A stretch of DNA of 64,000 bases from an uncultured Lachnospiraceae bacterium (GTDB taxonomy: Bacteria; Bacillota; Clostridia; Lachnospirales; Lachnospiraceae): assembly GCA_910588965.1 (NCBI GenBank), contig CAJUSO010000001.1, positions 83,838 through 147,837 on the forward strand, in the 5' to 3' direction. Under the pieces are notes generated by a model. It was not told where the DNA came from, made no database searches, and worked only from the letters and a program-made list of their open reading frames with translations. The translations under genes were made by a program, and so were the position numbers. Below, one piece after another: positions 38,901 through 46,302 of this stretch (position 1 is its first letter; each line of letters opens with the position of its first letter).

Positions 38901-39186
38901 TGAAAATCAGTGTGTGATATACGATAATGGAAAGAAAATGCCATTTGCCTATTCCGGTGATGATGGTACAATCACCTTTACCCTTGCGAAAGGGTGGCAC
39001 AATGTTGGCATTATCCTAGATGATATGGCAGGCAATGCAAATAACATCCAAGAGAAAATAAATCTTCATATCGGGTATTTTTGGTTATGGGTTATTGTTG
39101 CAATATCCGTATCGGTAATATCAGTTATAATTTGTATCATTATCTATATCTGGAATAGGAAGAAGCGGGAAGCTGAGGAGTTTTAG
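32980..39186 (+). CDS. Giant Ig-like-repeat surface protein, membrane anchored
   Basis: 2068-aa protein starting at a GTG (AAAGGGGG upstream) with a signal peptide of about 26 residues ending before TEDNT. The body consists of many Ig-like modules, often ending in a DKTAP-type linker (TVDKTAPSIKV, TVDKTAPIINV, EIDKTAPVVSM). Two long blocks are internal duplicates: one begins near 33110 (TFDLPKGDGASRDDGQIWYRS) and the other near 36310 (TLSLPKSDSIPRDDGQVWYRS). One C-terminal membrane helix with a short basic tail anchors it. No LPxTG motif is seen. It may be the outward-facing part of the secretion machine, analogous in position to EsaA, or an adhesin. Confidence 0.75.
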   Translation: MKWKKQVLSLVMVLLMVVNGMPFAYATEDNTSSNVHDAVIDVDTVVPTITFDLPKGDGASRDDGQIWYRSNKELELIVQDEGSGINNIDVSVNGVDVPEDKNKVAFIKASAREAAGAQDNDELHYLFDLDYFTSLCERAGDKTYIEEGKYEIKVVATDNAGNVASHEGTYYMDKVPPVVYRIDFIPEASDGTEGTEEILEEIAIDKLTYGYYFKEDFNVIVNISDGIPSSGLAEVKYRLAPYQDGIKQEEIVGAKSIKDEKARLEIPKGFKGQIFVEAFDFVGNSLGEKTAKAYVVDDSAPVIDIMDQGDTDYRDAAGNKLYPKDHSFTVTVTDTVSGIQEVGYQQSAEQNPYARKTIKIDNVRYNLDENIGDGWIVTGTDANLVTQVTKTFEFTADDNDITLAFDAVDHAGNDIKNIQSETFTVDKTAPSIKVAFEDDRDTYFKQKRTANITVTDRNFDAGLIEIKIENASGVVPTYEFIEKSKTEHIAVIDFGEGDYSFGVKGTDLAYHSAEVTYEGGNESSFCIDKTMPEVKISHINGNYQQAVKADVKISDSRSGIAKIEYLWDDGFLLEEGDSEYRTDYVEFNGYVDGKSDYEIILPWNLAKPVPNNRHTLHLRVTDKAGNIYNDLEPMKDPIGSDMLPPQIESIEIRKPQNDMSEGSLKFLIFGTFYKNAVEIAIKANDNESEKEFYSSGVKSVKINGRETAQDKEGNEYILVVSPDEIISAMRITVEDGVGLTTEALATEIPEHGMLQSDELMVEDNIPTIDFGGILSQGHKDDEGNVWFGAADHNVEMEITAADNQGSLHSGLYSVVIKDNGQVKYSNSGFSFKTEKHTESFRMGDFSDGVHVFTVEVEDNCGNIARGSITFCKDTDAPEKGIVRAVSPESVDIGSKLWFDKEEVIQFRVDTADAASGLKDIWLDINGRKFYYPHGQIKSDEAGCYILADTAGIEPDKKHKYTVTGTVTDFAENKLGLETLMVYKDFENPMVERFTVQKKTSKLDKILKVLTFGVYSNSTLVFKAYTEDMDFDSGIDYATVQYAGISAPKKMKNEGDGVFSVEIPIKDAVFESDIIVKAYDKYGKVSLSCPNIAEAKGHAVSDGKLVMMEAILPTATLSLPKSDSIPRDDGQVWYRSKKTVKLTVRDKHSGINNIDLSINGAQVLKDKRGNALLKAEVAEAADERDNSKHQYTFDTNYFSSICGEEKDGKYVISAKIVDNAGNAVNPKATYYIDEDSPRIDKIDFIPKTSDGIENTAEFVEELAYGYYFKTDFKVTINVSDAKPSSGLHEVRYRFVPYQDGEKQDVIKGSKEIRNGKATLDVPKGFKGQIFVEAFDYVRNRSGERVAKAYVVDSTAPDINIVKNITTNCRDASGNNLYTETNSFTVVVTDTISGIRQIGYSKSAEQNPYDRKTVDVNQAGYPLNGDLGDGWKVTGVDANLVTQATKTFTFPEDDNDVILNFDATDNSLNKMENVQSEKFTVDKTAPIINVVFREDDDTDLYYNQNRVADITVIERNFDEKLIKVEIENTFGDVPGYSFTEKSNIEHTAVIDFDEGDYMFDLTGMDLGDHPATVNFSGGNENMFYVDKTKPVIEENFDEFSNTAENSFNIDKAASIKITEHNFDPELVNLKITSKEAGEEHNTEGMEDITGSVLGGARWDSDGDVHTISFTFDRDAVYHIEMAPSDLATNLSEQSSTVIFEIDKTAPVVSMKNGSFVEADDTEFLDVYPYARKDEEVPTVEFEDLNLAYLEYKLTEYIPDYSTADVVAVNPSFTSGTIEQNKYTLPAFKEDGVYALELVAVDIAGNKSAINYNTYARMVNQDVLAFIMESNLEKKTGVYSFEYENGEAISKKPSDFEDLKIFVMAKKKTATDIVLRNSNGNEIPTNAQCTETDSIYGMGIYNYLLGADYFKENFQNDTDMEMQLTVKNQGYRIDLGTIHIDNIPPTCTMPDNLDSWNWFYGETDRTFTLSNISELIDENQCVIYDNGKKMPFAYSGDDGTITFTLAKGWHNVGIILDDMAGNANNIQEKINLHIGYFWLWVIVAISVSVISVIICIIIYIWNRKKREAEEF

Positions 39187-39265
39187 TAAAAAGCGCCTTT
39201 GGTTATATATTGTGGAAATCCCAAGGCACTGAATACACGATGATGTAATTATGGGTTATTTAACA

Positions 39266-39302
39266 ACAAATTGGCGCTCAGTAAATAAGGGCGCCAATTT
39301 GT
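39266..39302 (+). terminator. Hairpin after the surface-protein gene
   Basis: ACAAATTGGCGC pairs perfectly with GCGCCAATTTGT across 13 nt. The following bases are AT-rich but without a long T-run, so it may be a weak terminator or an RNA-stabilising hairpin for the type VII transcript. Confidence 0.5.
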
Positions 39303-39574
39303 GATATAAAAATTATTTATGACGGCAAGAATGCAGAAAGCAGCCGTAAAAAGGATGCATAGGTCCATACAAAAAATAGGGAAGGCGGGTTTTCCAGGTG
39401 ATGCGCCAGTTACATATGAAAAAGCACAAGCAAAAATTGGGTGTATCATGCCAACAATGGAAACGGTATACCAAAAAATAGTTTCGCCCCAATGCTAAAT
39501 TATAGTTCTGCTGTTGCCGATATAACAGGAGATAGGATATCAAAGGACGCATGGAGGCGACATACCATAGATTA

Positions 39575-39603
39575 AGGGAAATAGTCGCTATTTCTCTTTT
39601 TTT
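39575..39603 (+). terminator. Intrinsic terminator upstream of the sugar island
   Basis: AGGGAAATAG (39575-39584) pairs with CTATTTCTCT (39588-39597) around a TCG loop, one G-U pair, followed by six T. It separates the type VII locus from the island starting at 39723. Confidence 0.75.
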
Positions 39604-39722
39604 GTTCGAAAATTTAAGTGTAATCATCTGAGAAGTTTTTCAATACCAATATTTTAGGATTTTTATTTGAATATAGCAGATATTTTATAGATATTCTAAG
39701 AAGCATTTCAGGAGGAAGGATT

Positions 39723-40712
39723 ATGATATCATTAGTAACAGGAGGCTGTGGGTTTATTGGTTCTCATATTGTAGACCGCCTGCTGGCAGAGGGGCATGAG
39801 GTTCGGGTAATTGATAATTTTACCACAGGCCGTCCGGAGAATCTGAGCCATCAGAAGGGGAATGGGAACTTGGTAATTTATCAAATGGATATCCGCAATG
39901 CAGAAGAGATCCGCCCTATTTTTCAAGGAGTGGACTATGTGTTCCATATGGCGGCTTTGGCAGATATCGTGCCATCCATCCAGAAACCATGGGAATATTA
40001 TTCCTCCAATGTGCTTGGCACTTATCATGTAGTGGAATGCGCCAGGGAGGCAGGAGCCAAGAAATTGGTTTATGCGGCATCCTCTTCTTGTTATGGGATT
40101 CCAGATGAGTTTCCTACGAAGGAGACCGCAGAAATACGCCCCCAGTATCCCTATGCATTGACCAAAAGGCTTGGCGAAGAGACTGTACTTCATTGGGGAC
40201 AAGTATATGGGCTTCCTGTCATTACGTTGCGCTTGTTTAATGTATATGGGACCCGTTCCCGCACATCAGGGACCTATGGGGCAGTGTTTGGTGTGTTTTT
40301 AGCACAGAAACTGGCAGGCAAGCCATTTACCGTAGTAGGGACAGGTGAGCAGACCAGGGATTTCACATATGTGACCGATGTAGCGGATGCATTTTATACG
40401 GCGGCTATGTCGGAAATTGTGAATGAGACTTTTAACGTAGGGAGCGGCGGTACATATTCTGTAAACCGTTTATGTGAATTGCTGGGCGGTGAGGCCGTAC
40501 ATATCCCCAAACGCCCAGGCGAGCCAGACTGTACTTATGCCAACACGGAAAAGATTGAGAAGGGGTTGGGCTGGAAGGCCAAGGTTTCATTAGAAGAAGG
40601 GGTTGCTAAGATTTTAGAGAATATAGATTACTGGCGGGAGGCTCCTGTCTGGACGCCGGACAGCATAGGCGAAGCAACCAGCGACTGGTTTAAATATCTT
40701 GGAGGAAAATAA
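39723..40712 (+). CDS. NAD-dependent sugar epimerase/dehydratase (extended SDR)
   Basis: 329-aa extended short-chain dehydrogenase acting on nucleotide sugars. The N-terminal Rossmann motif is GGCGFIGSH, followed by VIDNFTTG, and the catalytic YxxxK is YALTK with the preceding ASSSCYG serine region. It is related to UDP-glucose 4-epimerases and dTDP/GDP-sugar dehydratases. The substrate cannot be read from the sequence. It heads the island and lies 30 nt before a GmhA-like gene, which suggests work on a heptose or another activated sugar destined for flagellin. AGGAGGAAGG precedes the ATG. Confidence 0.85.
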   Translation: MISLVTGGCGFIGSHIVDRLLAEGHEVRVIDNFTTGRPENLSHQKGNGNLVIYQMDIRNAEEIRPIFQGVDYVFHMAALADIVPSIQKPWEYYSSNVLGTYHVVECAREAGAKKLVYAASSSCYGIPDEFPTKETAEIRPQYPYALTKRLGEETVLHWGQVYGLPVITLRLFNVYGTRSRTSGTYGAVFGVFLAQKLAGKPFTVVGTGEQTRDFTYVTDVADAFYTAAMSEIVNETFNVGSGGTYSVNRLCELLGGEAVHIPKRPGEPDCTYANTEKIEKGLGWKAKVSLEEGVAKILENIDYWREAPVWTPDSIGEATSDWFKYLGGK

Positions 40713-40742
40713 CAATATCAGAAGAATATGTTGGAGGCAGAG

Positions 40743-41321
40743 ATGTACAGAGAGTATCTGCATCAGTTGATACAATGTTTGGAAGCGACGCAAATTTATA
40801 AACAGGACGGTATGCCGCTGAAAGATTATGATGATGCTATGCAGCGCTTCGTGGACTTGTTTTCAGAGATTAAAAAGGAAGGGAAGCAAGTCTTTTTTAT
40901 TGGGAACGGAGGGAGCGCTGCAATCGCAAGCCATATGACAGCAGACTTTATGAAAAATGGCGGAATGAAAACATATAGCCTGTATGATAATTCAGTCACT
41001 ACCTGCATGGGGAATGATTATGGGTATGAGCAGATTTTTTCGCGCCCGTTGGAGTTCTTGGCGAATGAAGGGGATTTGCTGGTGGCGATTAGCAGTTCTG
41101 GCAATTCCAAGAATATTGTGAATGCAGTTTTGGTGGCTAGGGATAAACGGATGCAGGTAATCACCTTGTCGGGGTTTCAGCGGGAGAATCGGATTAGCCG
41201 CCTGGGCAAATATAATGTTTATGTGCCGGTTTGCCACTATGGTATGGTAGAATCTATCCACAATCTGATTTTGCAGCAGGTTGTGGATTTCATTATGGAA
41301 CGGGATGGGGAGTGCTTGTAA
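40743..41321 (+). CDS. gmhA: SIS-domain sugar isomerase, GmhA-like
   Basis: 192-aa SIS protein with FIGNGGSAAIASHMTADF and the second SIS signature LVAISSSGNSKNIV, very close to phosphoheptose isomerases, which turn sedoheptulose 7-phosphate into D-glycero-D-manno-heptose 7-phosphate. The C-terminal YGMVESIHNLILQQVVDF matches the helix bearing the catalytic His in that family. ATG at 40743 is chosen because GGAGG lies just upstream. An in-frame ATG at 40728 overlaps that site. With the HldE-like gene at 48701 it suggests a heptose pathway. No GmhB phosphatase is seen in the window. Confidence 0.75.
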   Translation: MYREYLHQLIQCLEATQIYKQDGMPLKDYDDAMQRFVDLFSEIKKEGKQVFFIGNGGSAAIASHMTADFMKNGGMKTYSLYDNSVTTCMGNDYGYEQIFSRPLEFLANEGDLLVAISSSGNSKNIVNAVLVARDKRMQVITLSGFQRENRISRLGKYNVYVPVCHYGMVESIHNLILQQVVDFIMERDGECL

Positions 41322-41391
41322 ATTGTATTATTGGATATATGTGGATGGCTTTTAAGGCTCTAAATTGGAAAAGAGGAGAAGAAAGAAAAGA

Positions 41392-43476
41392 ATGGATAAT
41401 ATTGCATTGCCATATTTGGAAAAAGTGTTTCATCTTGAAGAAGCAGGATTTGTAGAAGAAGCGTTTCGGTTATTTGATAAAGTTTTAGAGGTTTTTGAAG
41501 ATAATAATGCAGAAATGTTATTGGAAAAGGCAAAGATGCGGTTTCGGAATGGATATGAAAGAGATGCACTTTTTGATTTTGTGTCTGCTTATGCGGAATC
41601 TGGGTGTGATGATATTTATGAGCTTATTTTAGAGGCTTATTATTATCCGAATAAGGATGGCTTGAGAGAAACTTTACAGAAGAATGTGCAATATTTAGAA
41701 GGGTATTCGCATTATAGGAATGATAATAAAGATGAGGATATAGAAGTTTCACCAATCTGGCAGGATGAGGAATGGTTGGTTTATGTTGATAAAAAGGAGA
41801 AAACATTCTCAATTTGTTTACGGGACAAAAAGGAATTTGATAAAAAAACAGAACAGGTTGTAATGGTTATCAATGAAATATGGATGGAAGATATTATATG
41901 TCTGGAGGCTAATATTCAAATAAAATATAAATTATTAAATAAGGATTTGCCAATTTATATGGTTTATGATAGTAATTACTGGACAGTGTTTTTACAGTTA
42001 AACGATATAAAGGGACTACTTGAAAAAAATAGGATTGTATTTCTTGTAGGAGAACGAAGTTTTTATGAATATTTAAAGGAAAGCATGGTTGTATATCCTT
42101 CGGCGCGGTATTTTTACGGTTTTCAAAATTATAGAATTATGTTTGAACAGATAGCCAGAGAAATCAACGAGGAGGTTCGGATTGGAGAAAAAGAAATAGA
42201 AAGTTATTACTGTAACAATGTAGAAGAAATTAATCAGAGGATAAGGACGGGAAAGCCCAAATTTTTATTTTGGACGAGTAGATTTACAACGATTTTACAA
42301 TACCATACTAGAGATTGTATGGAGTCAGTAAAGCGTTTGGGATGTGAGGCGGAAATATTGATAGAGAGCGATGATATACATAGGATAAGAAAAAGGGATA
42401 TCGTGTCTGTTTTATCAAAGGTTCAGCCTGATATCATGTTTTGTATAGACCATTTTCGATTTGAACATATAGAATGTCCAAAAGAATTAGTATGGATTAC
42501 ATGGATTCAAGATTTTTTACCCAATATATTAGATAAAAATACCCCCTTGAAATTAACGGAAAGAGATTTTGTGATGAACCATTTCACAACTTGGAAGGGG
42601 ATAAAAGAGATAGGGTATAGAGAGGACTGCCTGATTAAAGCGCCGATACCCGCGAATCCATATATTTATAAGCCATATGAGTTAAATGCAGAAGAGCTCG
42701 GTAAATACGTTTGCGATATTTGTTTTGTCTGCCATGCTAGCGATGTGGATAACCATATAGATAACACGGTAAAGAACTTGCAGGGAGAGCTGAAAGAAGC
42801 GATTTATGCTGTATATAAAGGTTATCAGGCTTATGTACAAGATATGGGGGAAATTTTTTATACAAAAGAAATTTTTTCGGAATATATTAAAGGTGCAGTC
42901 CAGTATCATTATGATATTCAATTGAATCCGAATATATTGGAGATTTTTGCAAAAGATATGTTTGAGAATTTTAACCAACGGGTATACCGGCAGGCGTTGG
43001 TTGATTGGATTTTAGATGCGGGCTTTACAAATATCAAATTGTGGGGAAGCGGTTGGGAGAAAGAGGAAAAATATAGGGTGTATGCCATGGGTGTGGCAGA
43101 GAATGGGGAGATGCTATCTAAAATATATCAGGCTTCTAAGGTTGTAGTTGGCAATAATGTAATGACAACATCCGCTGCCAGGGCATGGGAGACCATGCTT
43201 AGCGGAGGATTTTATATGAGCAACTATATCCCAGAGGAAGAGGATATCACAGATATCCGAAAGATTATTGACGTGGGTAAGGATGTGGTCATGTTTTATA
43301 ATAAGGATGATTTGATTGAAAAGCTGCATTATTACCTAAATCATGAAGAAGAGCGTAAAGAAATGATTGCCCGGGGGCGGAAGGCAGCTTTGGAACATAT
43401 GACATATGATATGTTGATGAAGCGTGTATTGAAAGAGGTTGCAGAACGTTTGGAGGGAAATGAGGATGGGCGATAA
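41392..43476 (+). CDS. Large CgeB-type glycosyltransferase
   Basis: 694-aa soluble protein. A helical N-terminus (about 1-90, TPR-like) precedes a GT-B fold: a DUF3880-like first domain (FLFWTSRFTTILQYH, later VWITWIQDFLPNIL) and a CgeB/GT1-like second domain with KLWGSGWE, VVVGNNVMTTSAARAWETMLSGGFYMSNY and a C-terminal DDLIEKLHYYL helix. Such enzymes are frequent in flagellin glycosylation islands of Clostridia. Donor and acceptor unknown. Base composition is more AT-rich than the two genes before it, which fits separate acquisition. The stop overlaps the next gene by 11 nt. Confidence 0.8.
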   Translation: MDNIALPYLEKVFHLEEAGFVEEAFRLFDKVLEVFEDNNAEMLLEKAKMRFRNGYERDALFDFVSAYAESGCDDIYELILEAYYYPNKDGLRETLQKNVQYLEGYSHYRNDNKDEDIEVSPIWQDEEWLVYVDKKEKTFSICLRDKKEFDKKTEQVVMVINEIWMEDIICLEANIQIKYKLLNKDLPIYMVYDSNYWTVFLQLNDIKGLLEKNRIVFLVGERSFYEYLKESMVVYPSARYFYGFQNYRIMFEQIAREINEEVRIGEKEIESYYCNNVEEINQRIRTGKPKFLFWTSRFTTILQYHTRDCMESVKRLGCEAEILIESDDIHRIRKRDIVSVLSKVQPDIMFCIDHFRFEHIECPKELVWITWIQDFLPNILDKNTPLKLTERDFVMNHFTTWKGIKEIGYREDCLIKAPIPANPYIYKPYELNAEELGKYVCDICFVCHASDVDNHIDNTVKNLQGELKEAIYAVYKGYQAYVQDMGEIFYTKEIFSEYIKGAVQYHYDIQLNPNILEIFAKDMFENFNQRVYRQALVDWILDAGFTNIKLWGSGWEKEEKYRVYAMGVAENGEMLSKIYQASKVVVGNNVMTTSAARAWETMLSGGFYMSNYIPEEEDITDIRKIIDVGKDVVMFYNKDDLIEKLHYYLNHEEERKEMIARGRKAALEHMTYDMLMKRVLKEVAERLEGNEDGR

Positions 43477-44527
43477 AATACGGATGGATTCCCATAAACT
43501 GATTTACCACCCGCAAAGGGTGGCGCAGTGGGAAAAGGGAGAAAATATATATCCATTAGAATTGGAGATTGGCTTGACAAATGCATGTAATCATCGTTGT
43601 GTATTTTGTGCTGTAGATTATACGGGTTACAAGCCAGACATGTGGGACGGGGGCTTGTTATGTAAGAGGATTGGGGAATTTGCGTGTAAAGGTGTTAAAA
43701 GTATTATTTATGCAGGGGAAGGTGAGCCGTTATTACATAAAGATGCTGTTGATATCATTAACACGACAAAAAGAAGCGGAATAGATGTGGCGATGTCGAC
43801 CAATGGGGTATTGCTGACGCCTGAGGTATCGCAAGAATGCCTGGCATCCTTAACATGGATCCGCTTTAGTACAGCGGCGATTACAGATGCAGCATATAAT
43901 AAAATCCATCAATGCAAGAAGGGTGATTTGCAGATTGTTTTAAATAATATGCAGGAAGCAGTCCGGGTAAAAGCAGACCAGAAAGCGAAGACCACCATTG
44001 GCGTACAGTTATTGCTGTTACCAGAAAATAAAAACGAAGTGGTAGCTATGGCAAAAGAGTTAAGGGAAATAGGAGTTGATTATTTTACAATAAAGCCTTT
44101 TTCACAGCATCCACAGAGCGGGAATATCCTTCAGGTTGATTATCAGGAAATGTTGGAAATAGAAAAGGAACTGAAAGAGATTGAGTCTAGGGATTATAAG
44201 ATTTATTTCCGGGCGCATTCCATGAAGAAGCTTGTTTGTGAACGGGAATATACGCAATGTTATGCTTTGCCGTTTATGGTATATATTGATGCAAAGGGGA
44301 ACCTATGGCCATGTATTGTATTTATGGGAAAAGAAGAATTCAGTTATGGGAACCTAAATGAGCAAAGCTTTGGGGAAATTTGGGAGGGGGATAGGAGAAA
44401 ACAGTTGATGGATTATTTCTCAAAGATGGATTTGGAAAAGAATTGCAGGGAATTATGCCGTTTGGATGAAATGAACCGATATTTGTCTGAATTAAAAAAT
44501 CCAGGGGAACATGTGAATTTTATATAA
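43466..44527 (+). CDS. Radical SAM/SPASM protein (first of two)
   Basis: 353-aa radical-SAM enzyme. The cluster motif CNHRCVFC (CxxxCxxC) sits in the first 50 residues after a conserved HKLIYHPQRVAQW lead-in, then AGEGEPLLH and STNGVL as usual. A C-terminal SPASM-like Cys cluster (C near VCEREYTQCYAL, then WPCIVF, then NCRELCRLDE) would bind extra iron-sulfur clusters. It ends with the pentapeptide HVNFI, shared with the paralogue at 46303. The substrate is unknown. Position between glycosyltransferase and transketolase genes suggests sugar chemistry. ATG at 43466 has GGAGGG at good spacing. Confidence 0.8.
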   Translation: MGDKIRMDSHKLIYHPQRVAQWEKGENIYPLELEIGLTNACNHRCVFCAVDYTGYKPDMWDGGLLCKRIGEFACKGVKSIIYAGEGEPLLHKDAVDIINTTKRSGIDVAMSTNGVLLTPEVSQECLASLTWIRFSTAAITDAAYNKIHQCKKGDLQIVLNNMQEAVRVKADQKAKTTIGVQLLLLPENKNEVVAMAKELREIGVDYFTIKPFSQHPQSGNILQVDYQEMLEIEKELKEIESRDYKIYFRAHSMKKLVCEREYTQCYALPFMVYIDAKGNLWPCIVFMGKEEFSYGNLNEQSFGEIWEGDRRKQLMDYFSKMDLEKNCRELCRLDEMNRYLSELKNPGEHVNFI

Positions 44528-44545
44528 AGCCGCAGGAGGAAGCAA

Positions 44546-45376
44546 ATGCTTGAGGATATTGCACGTGAACTTCGGAAAAAGATTATGGTGACGGCGTTCT
44601 GCGGGGGAACGGGTCATTTGGCGTCTGCGTTTTCCGCAGTTGAAATCATGACAGCGTTATATTTTGGCGGGATTGTGGATTATGATAAAAATAACCCAGA
44701 GTGGGAAGACAGGGATAAAGTGATTGTCAGCAAAGGCCATGCAAGCCTTGTTTTATACAGTGTTTTGGAAAGGGTTGGATATATTACACAAGAAGAACTC
44801 CGTACATTTTGCCAGCCAGGCTCTTTGTTGGGAGGAGAACCAAAATATGGTGATATTCCTGGGGTGGAAGCGACGACAGGCTCCCTAGGGCATGGGTTAT
44901 CCTTTGCAGTTGGGGTTGCTTTAGCACATAAAATAGATGGGAAAGAGAGCCAGGTGTTTGTTGTGTTAGGGGACGGCGAATGCCAAGAAGGGTCTGTATG
45001 GGAGGCGGCGCTTTCGGCAGCCCATCACGGCTTGGATAATTTAATAGTCATTTTGGATAGGAATAAGCTGCAGGCAATGGGAGATACAGAGGATATCCTG
45101 AGGCTGGATTCCATGAAAGAAAAGTGGGAGGGGTTTGGGTGGAGCACAGAGCAAGTGGATGGGCATGATATTGGGAAACTGGTAAGGGTTCTGCAGAAAT
45201 GTAAGGAGCAGCGATTGGCGAAGCCCATAATCATTATTGCTGATACGGTAAAAGGGAAGGGTGTTTCTTTTATGGAACAAGTGCCTATCTGGCATTACCG
45301 CATGCCAAACCCAGAGGAAATGGAGATTGTAAAGGAAGAACTGGGCATCACAGAGAAGGAGCTGCAGGGGTCATGA
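44546..45376 (+). CDS. Transketolase N-terminal subunit (thiamine diphosphate binding)
   Basis: 276-aa protein equal to the first half of transketolase: KGHASLVLYSVLERVG, TGSLGHGLSFAVG, and the thiamine-diphosphate/metal motif GDGECQEGSVWEAAL ending in LDRNKLQAMG. Split transketolases of this kind transfer two-carbon units, and in sugar islands they make unusual ketoses or branched sugars. It overlaps the C-terminal subunit gene by 4 nt (ATGA), so the two are coupled. CAGGAGGAAGC precedes the ATG. Placement between two radical-SAM genes suggests a dedicated pathway rather than central metabolism. Confidence 0.9.
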   Translation: MLEDIARELRKKIMVTAFCGGTGHLASAFSAVEIMTALYFGGIVDYDKNNPEWEDRDKVIVSKGHASLVLYSVLERVGYITQEELRTFCQPGSLLGGEPKYGDIPGVEATTGSLGHGLSFAVGVALAHKIDGKESQVFVVLGDGECQEGSVWEAALSAAHHGLDNLIVILDRNKLQAMGDTEDILRLDSMKEKWEGFGWSTEQVDGHDIGKLVRVLQKCKEQRLAKPIIIIADTVKGKGVSFMEQVPIWHYRMPNPEEMEIVKEELGITEKELQGS

Positions 45377-46290
45377 GGAATACATATTTAAGGGGGTTAT
45401 ATCAGCTGGCCAAAAAAGACAGGAATGTGCTTTCCCTGGTTTCCGATAATGGATTGATTGTATATGATGATTTCCGGCGGGATATGCCAGGACAGTATTT
45501 TAATTTTGGGATATCAGAGGGCCATATGATAGCTGCAGCTGCAGGGATGGCCAGTTGTGGGAAGATACCGTTTGCCTATACAATAGGGTCTTTTTTGGCA
45601 TACCGTTCTTATGAATTCATCCGTTTGGATGTATGCCTCCAAAACCTGAATGTAAAAATTGTGGGTATAGGGGCGGGGGTATCATATGGTTATCTGGGCC
45701 CTACGCATCATACAACAGAGGATATAGCTGTATTACGGTGTATTCCCAACCTGACTTTGTTGTCCCCTGCGACACAGCAGGAAACGAAGGCATTGGTCCA
45801 GTATGCTTACGATGTGGAAGGTCCCGTATATATTAGGCTTGGAAATAACCTTCCTGTTGGGCTGTATCCGGTTGGTGGGACGGTCTTGCCAGGAAAAATC
45901 AGTATTTTACGGGAAGGAAAGGATGCGGTTGTTTTTGTGACGGGGGAAATCCTGCATCAGGTCATGGGAGCAGCCGAGCGGCTTCATAGAGAAGGGATTG
46001 AGGTGGGGGTTGTCAGCGTACATACGTTAAATCCTTTCGATACAGAGGGGGTACGGGAGGCAGCAGACGGGATTCCGCTTATTTATTCTGTAGAAGAGCA
46101 TAGTGTAGTAGGCGGGCTGGGGGGATTGCTTTCTGAAACATTCGCAGAACATGGATGCGAGGGCAGGCTTGTAAGGATTGGCTTGAAGAATTGTTTTGCG
46201 AAAGGATATGGGACAAGGGAAGAAGTGCTGATGGCGAACCAGTTGGATACAGAGGGTATCTTCCAAAGAATCTTAGAAGATTTTAATTAA
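45373..46290 (+). CDS. Transketolase C-terminal subunit
   Basis: 305-aa protein equal to the pyrimidine-binding and C-terminal domains of transketolase: NFGISEGHMIAAAAGMA (with the catalytic Glu that activates the cofactor), AYTIGSFLAYRSYEFIRLDVC, GPTHHTTEDIAVLRCIPNL, and a C-terminal VVSVHTLNPFD with VEEHSVVGGLGGLL. It works as a heteromer with the product of the preceding, overlapping gene. It is related to DXS-like/TktC proteins, but two-subunit organisation argues for transketolase chemistry. Confidence 0.9.
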   Translation: MRNTYLRGLYQLAKKDRNVLSLVSDNGLIVYDDFRRDMPGQYFNFGISEGHMIAAAAGMASCGKIPFAYTIGSFLAYRSYEFIRLDVCLQNLNVKIVGIGAGVSYGYLGPTHHTTEDIAVLRCIPNLTLLSPATQQETKALVQYAYDVEGPVYIRLGNNLPVGLYPVGGTVLPGKISILREGKDAVVFVTGEILHQVMGAAERLHREGIEVGVVSVHTLNPFDTEGVREAADGIPLIYSVEEHSVVGGLGGLLSETFAEHGCEGRLVRIGLKNCFAKGYGTREEVLMANQLDTEGIFQRILEDFN

Positions 46291-46302
46291 CGGAGGTTTA
46301 GG

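Larger units (their letters stand above)
39187..39722. other. Intergenic stretch between the type VII locus and the sugar island
   Basis: Holds a perfect 12-bp hairpin (39266-39277 with 39291-39302), an intrinsic terminator (39575-39603) and no convincing gene. A 59-codon plus-strand frame from 39319 has no ribosome site or domain. A minus-strand frame across the same bases also looks unreal. Confidence 0.5.

Noticed and set aside
39319..39498. 59-codon plus-strand ORF before the sugar island
   Set aside because: No ribosome site or domain, and it precedes a terminator. Coding status cannot be supported.
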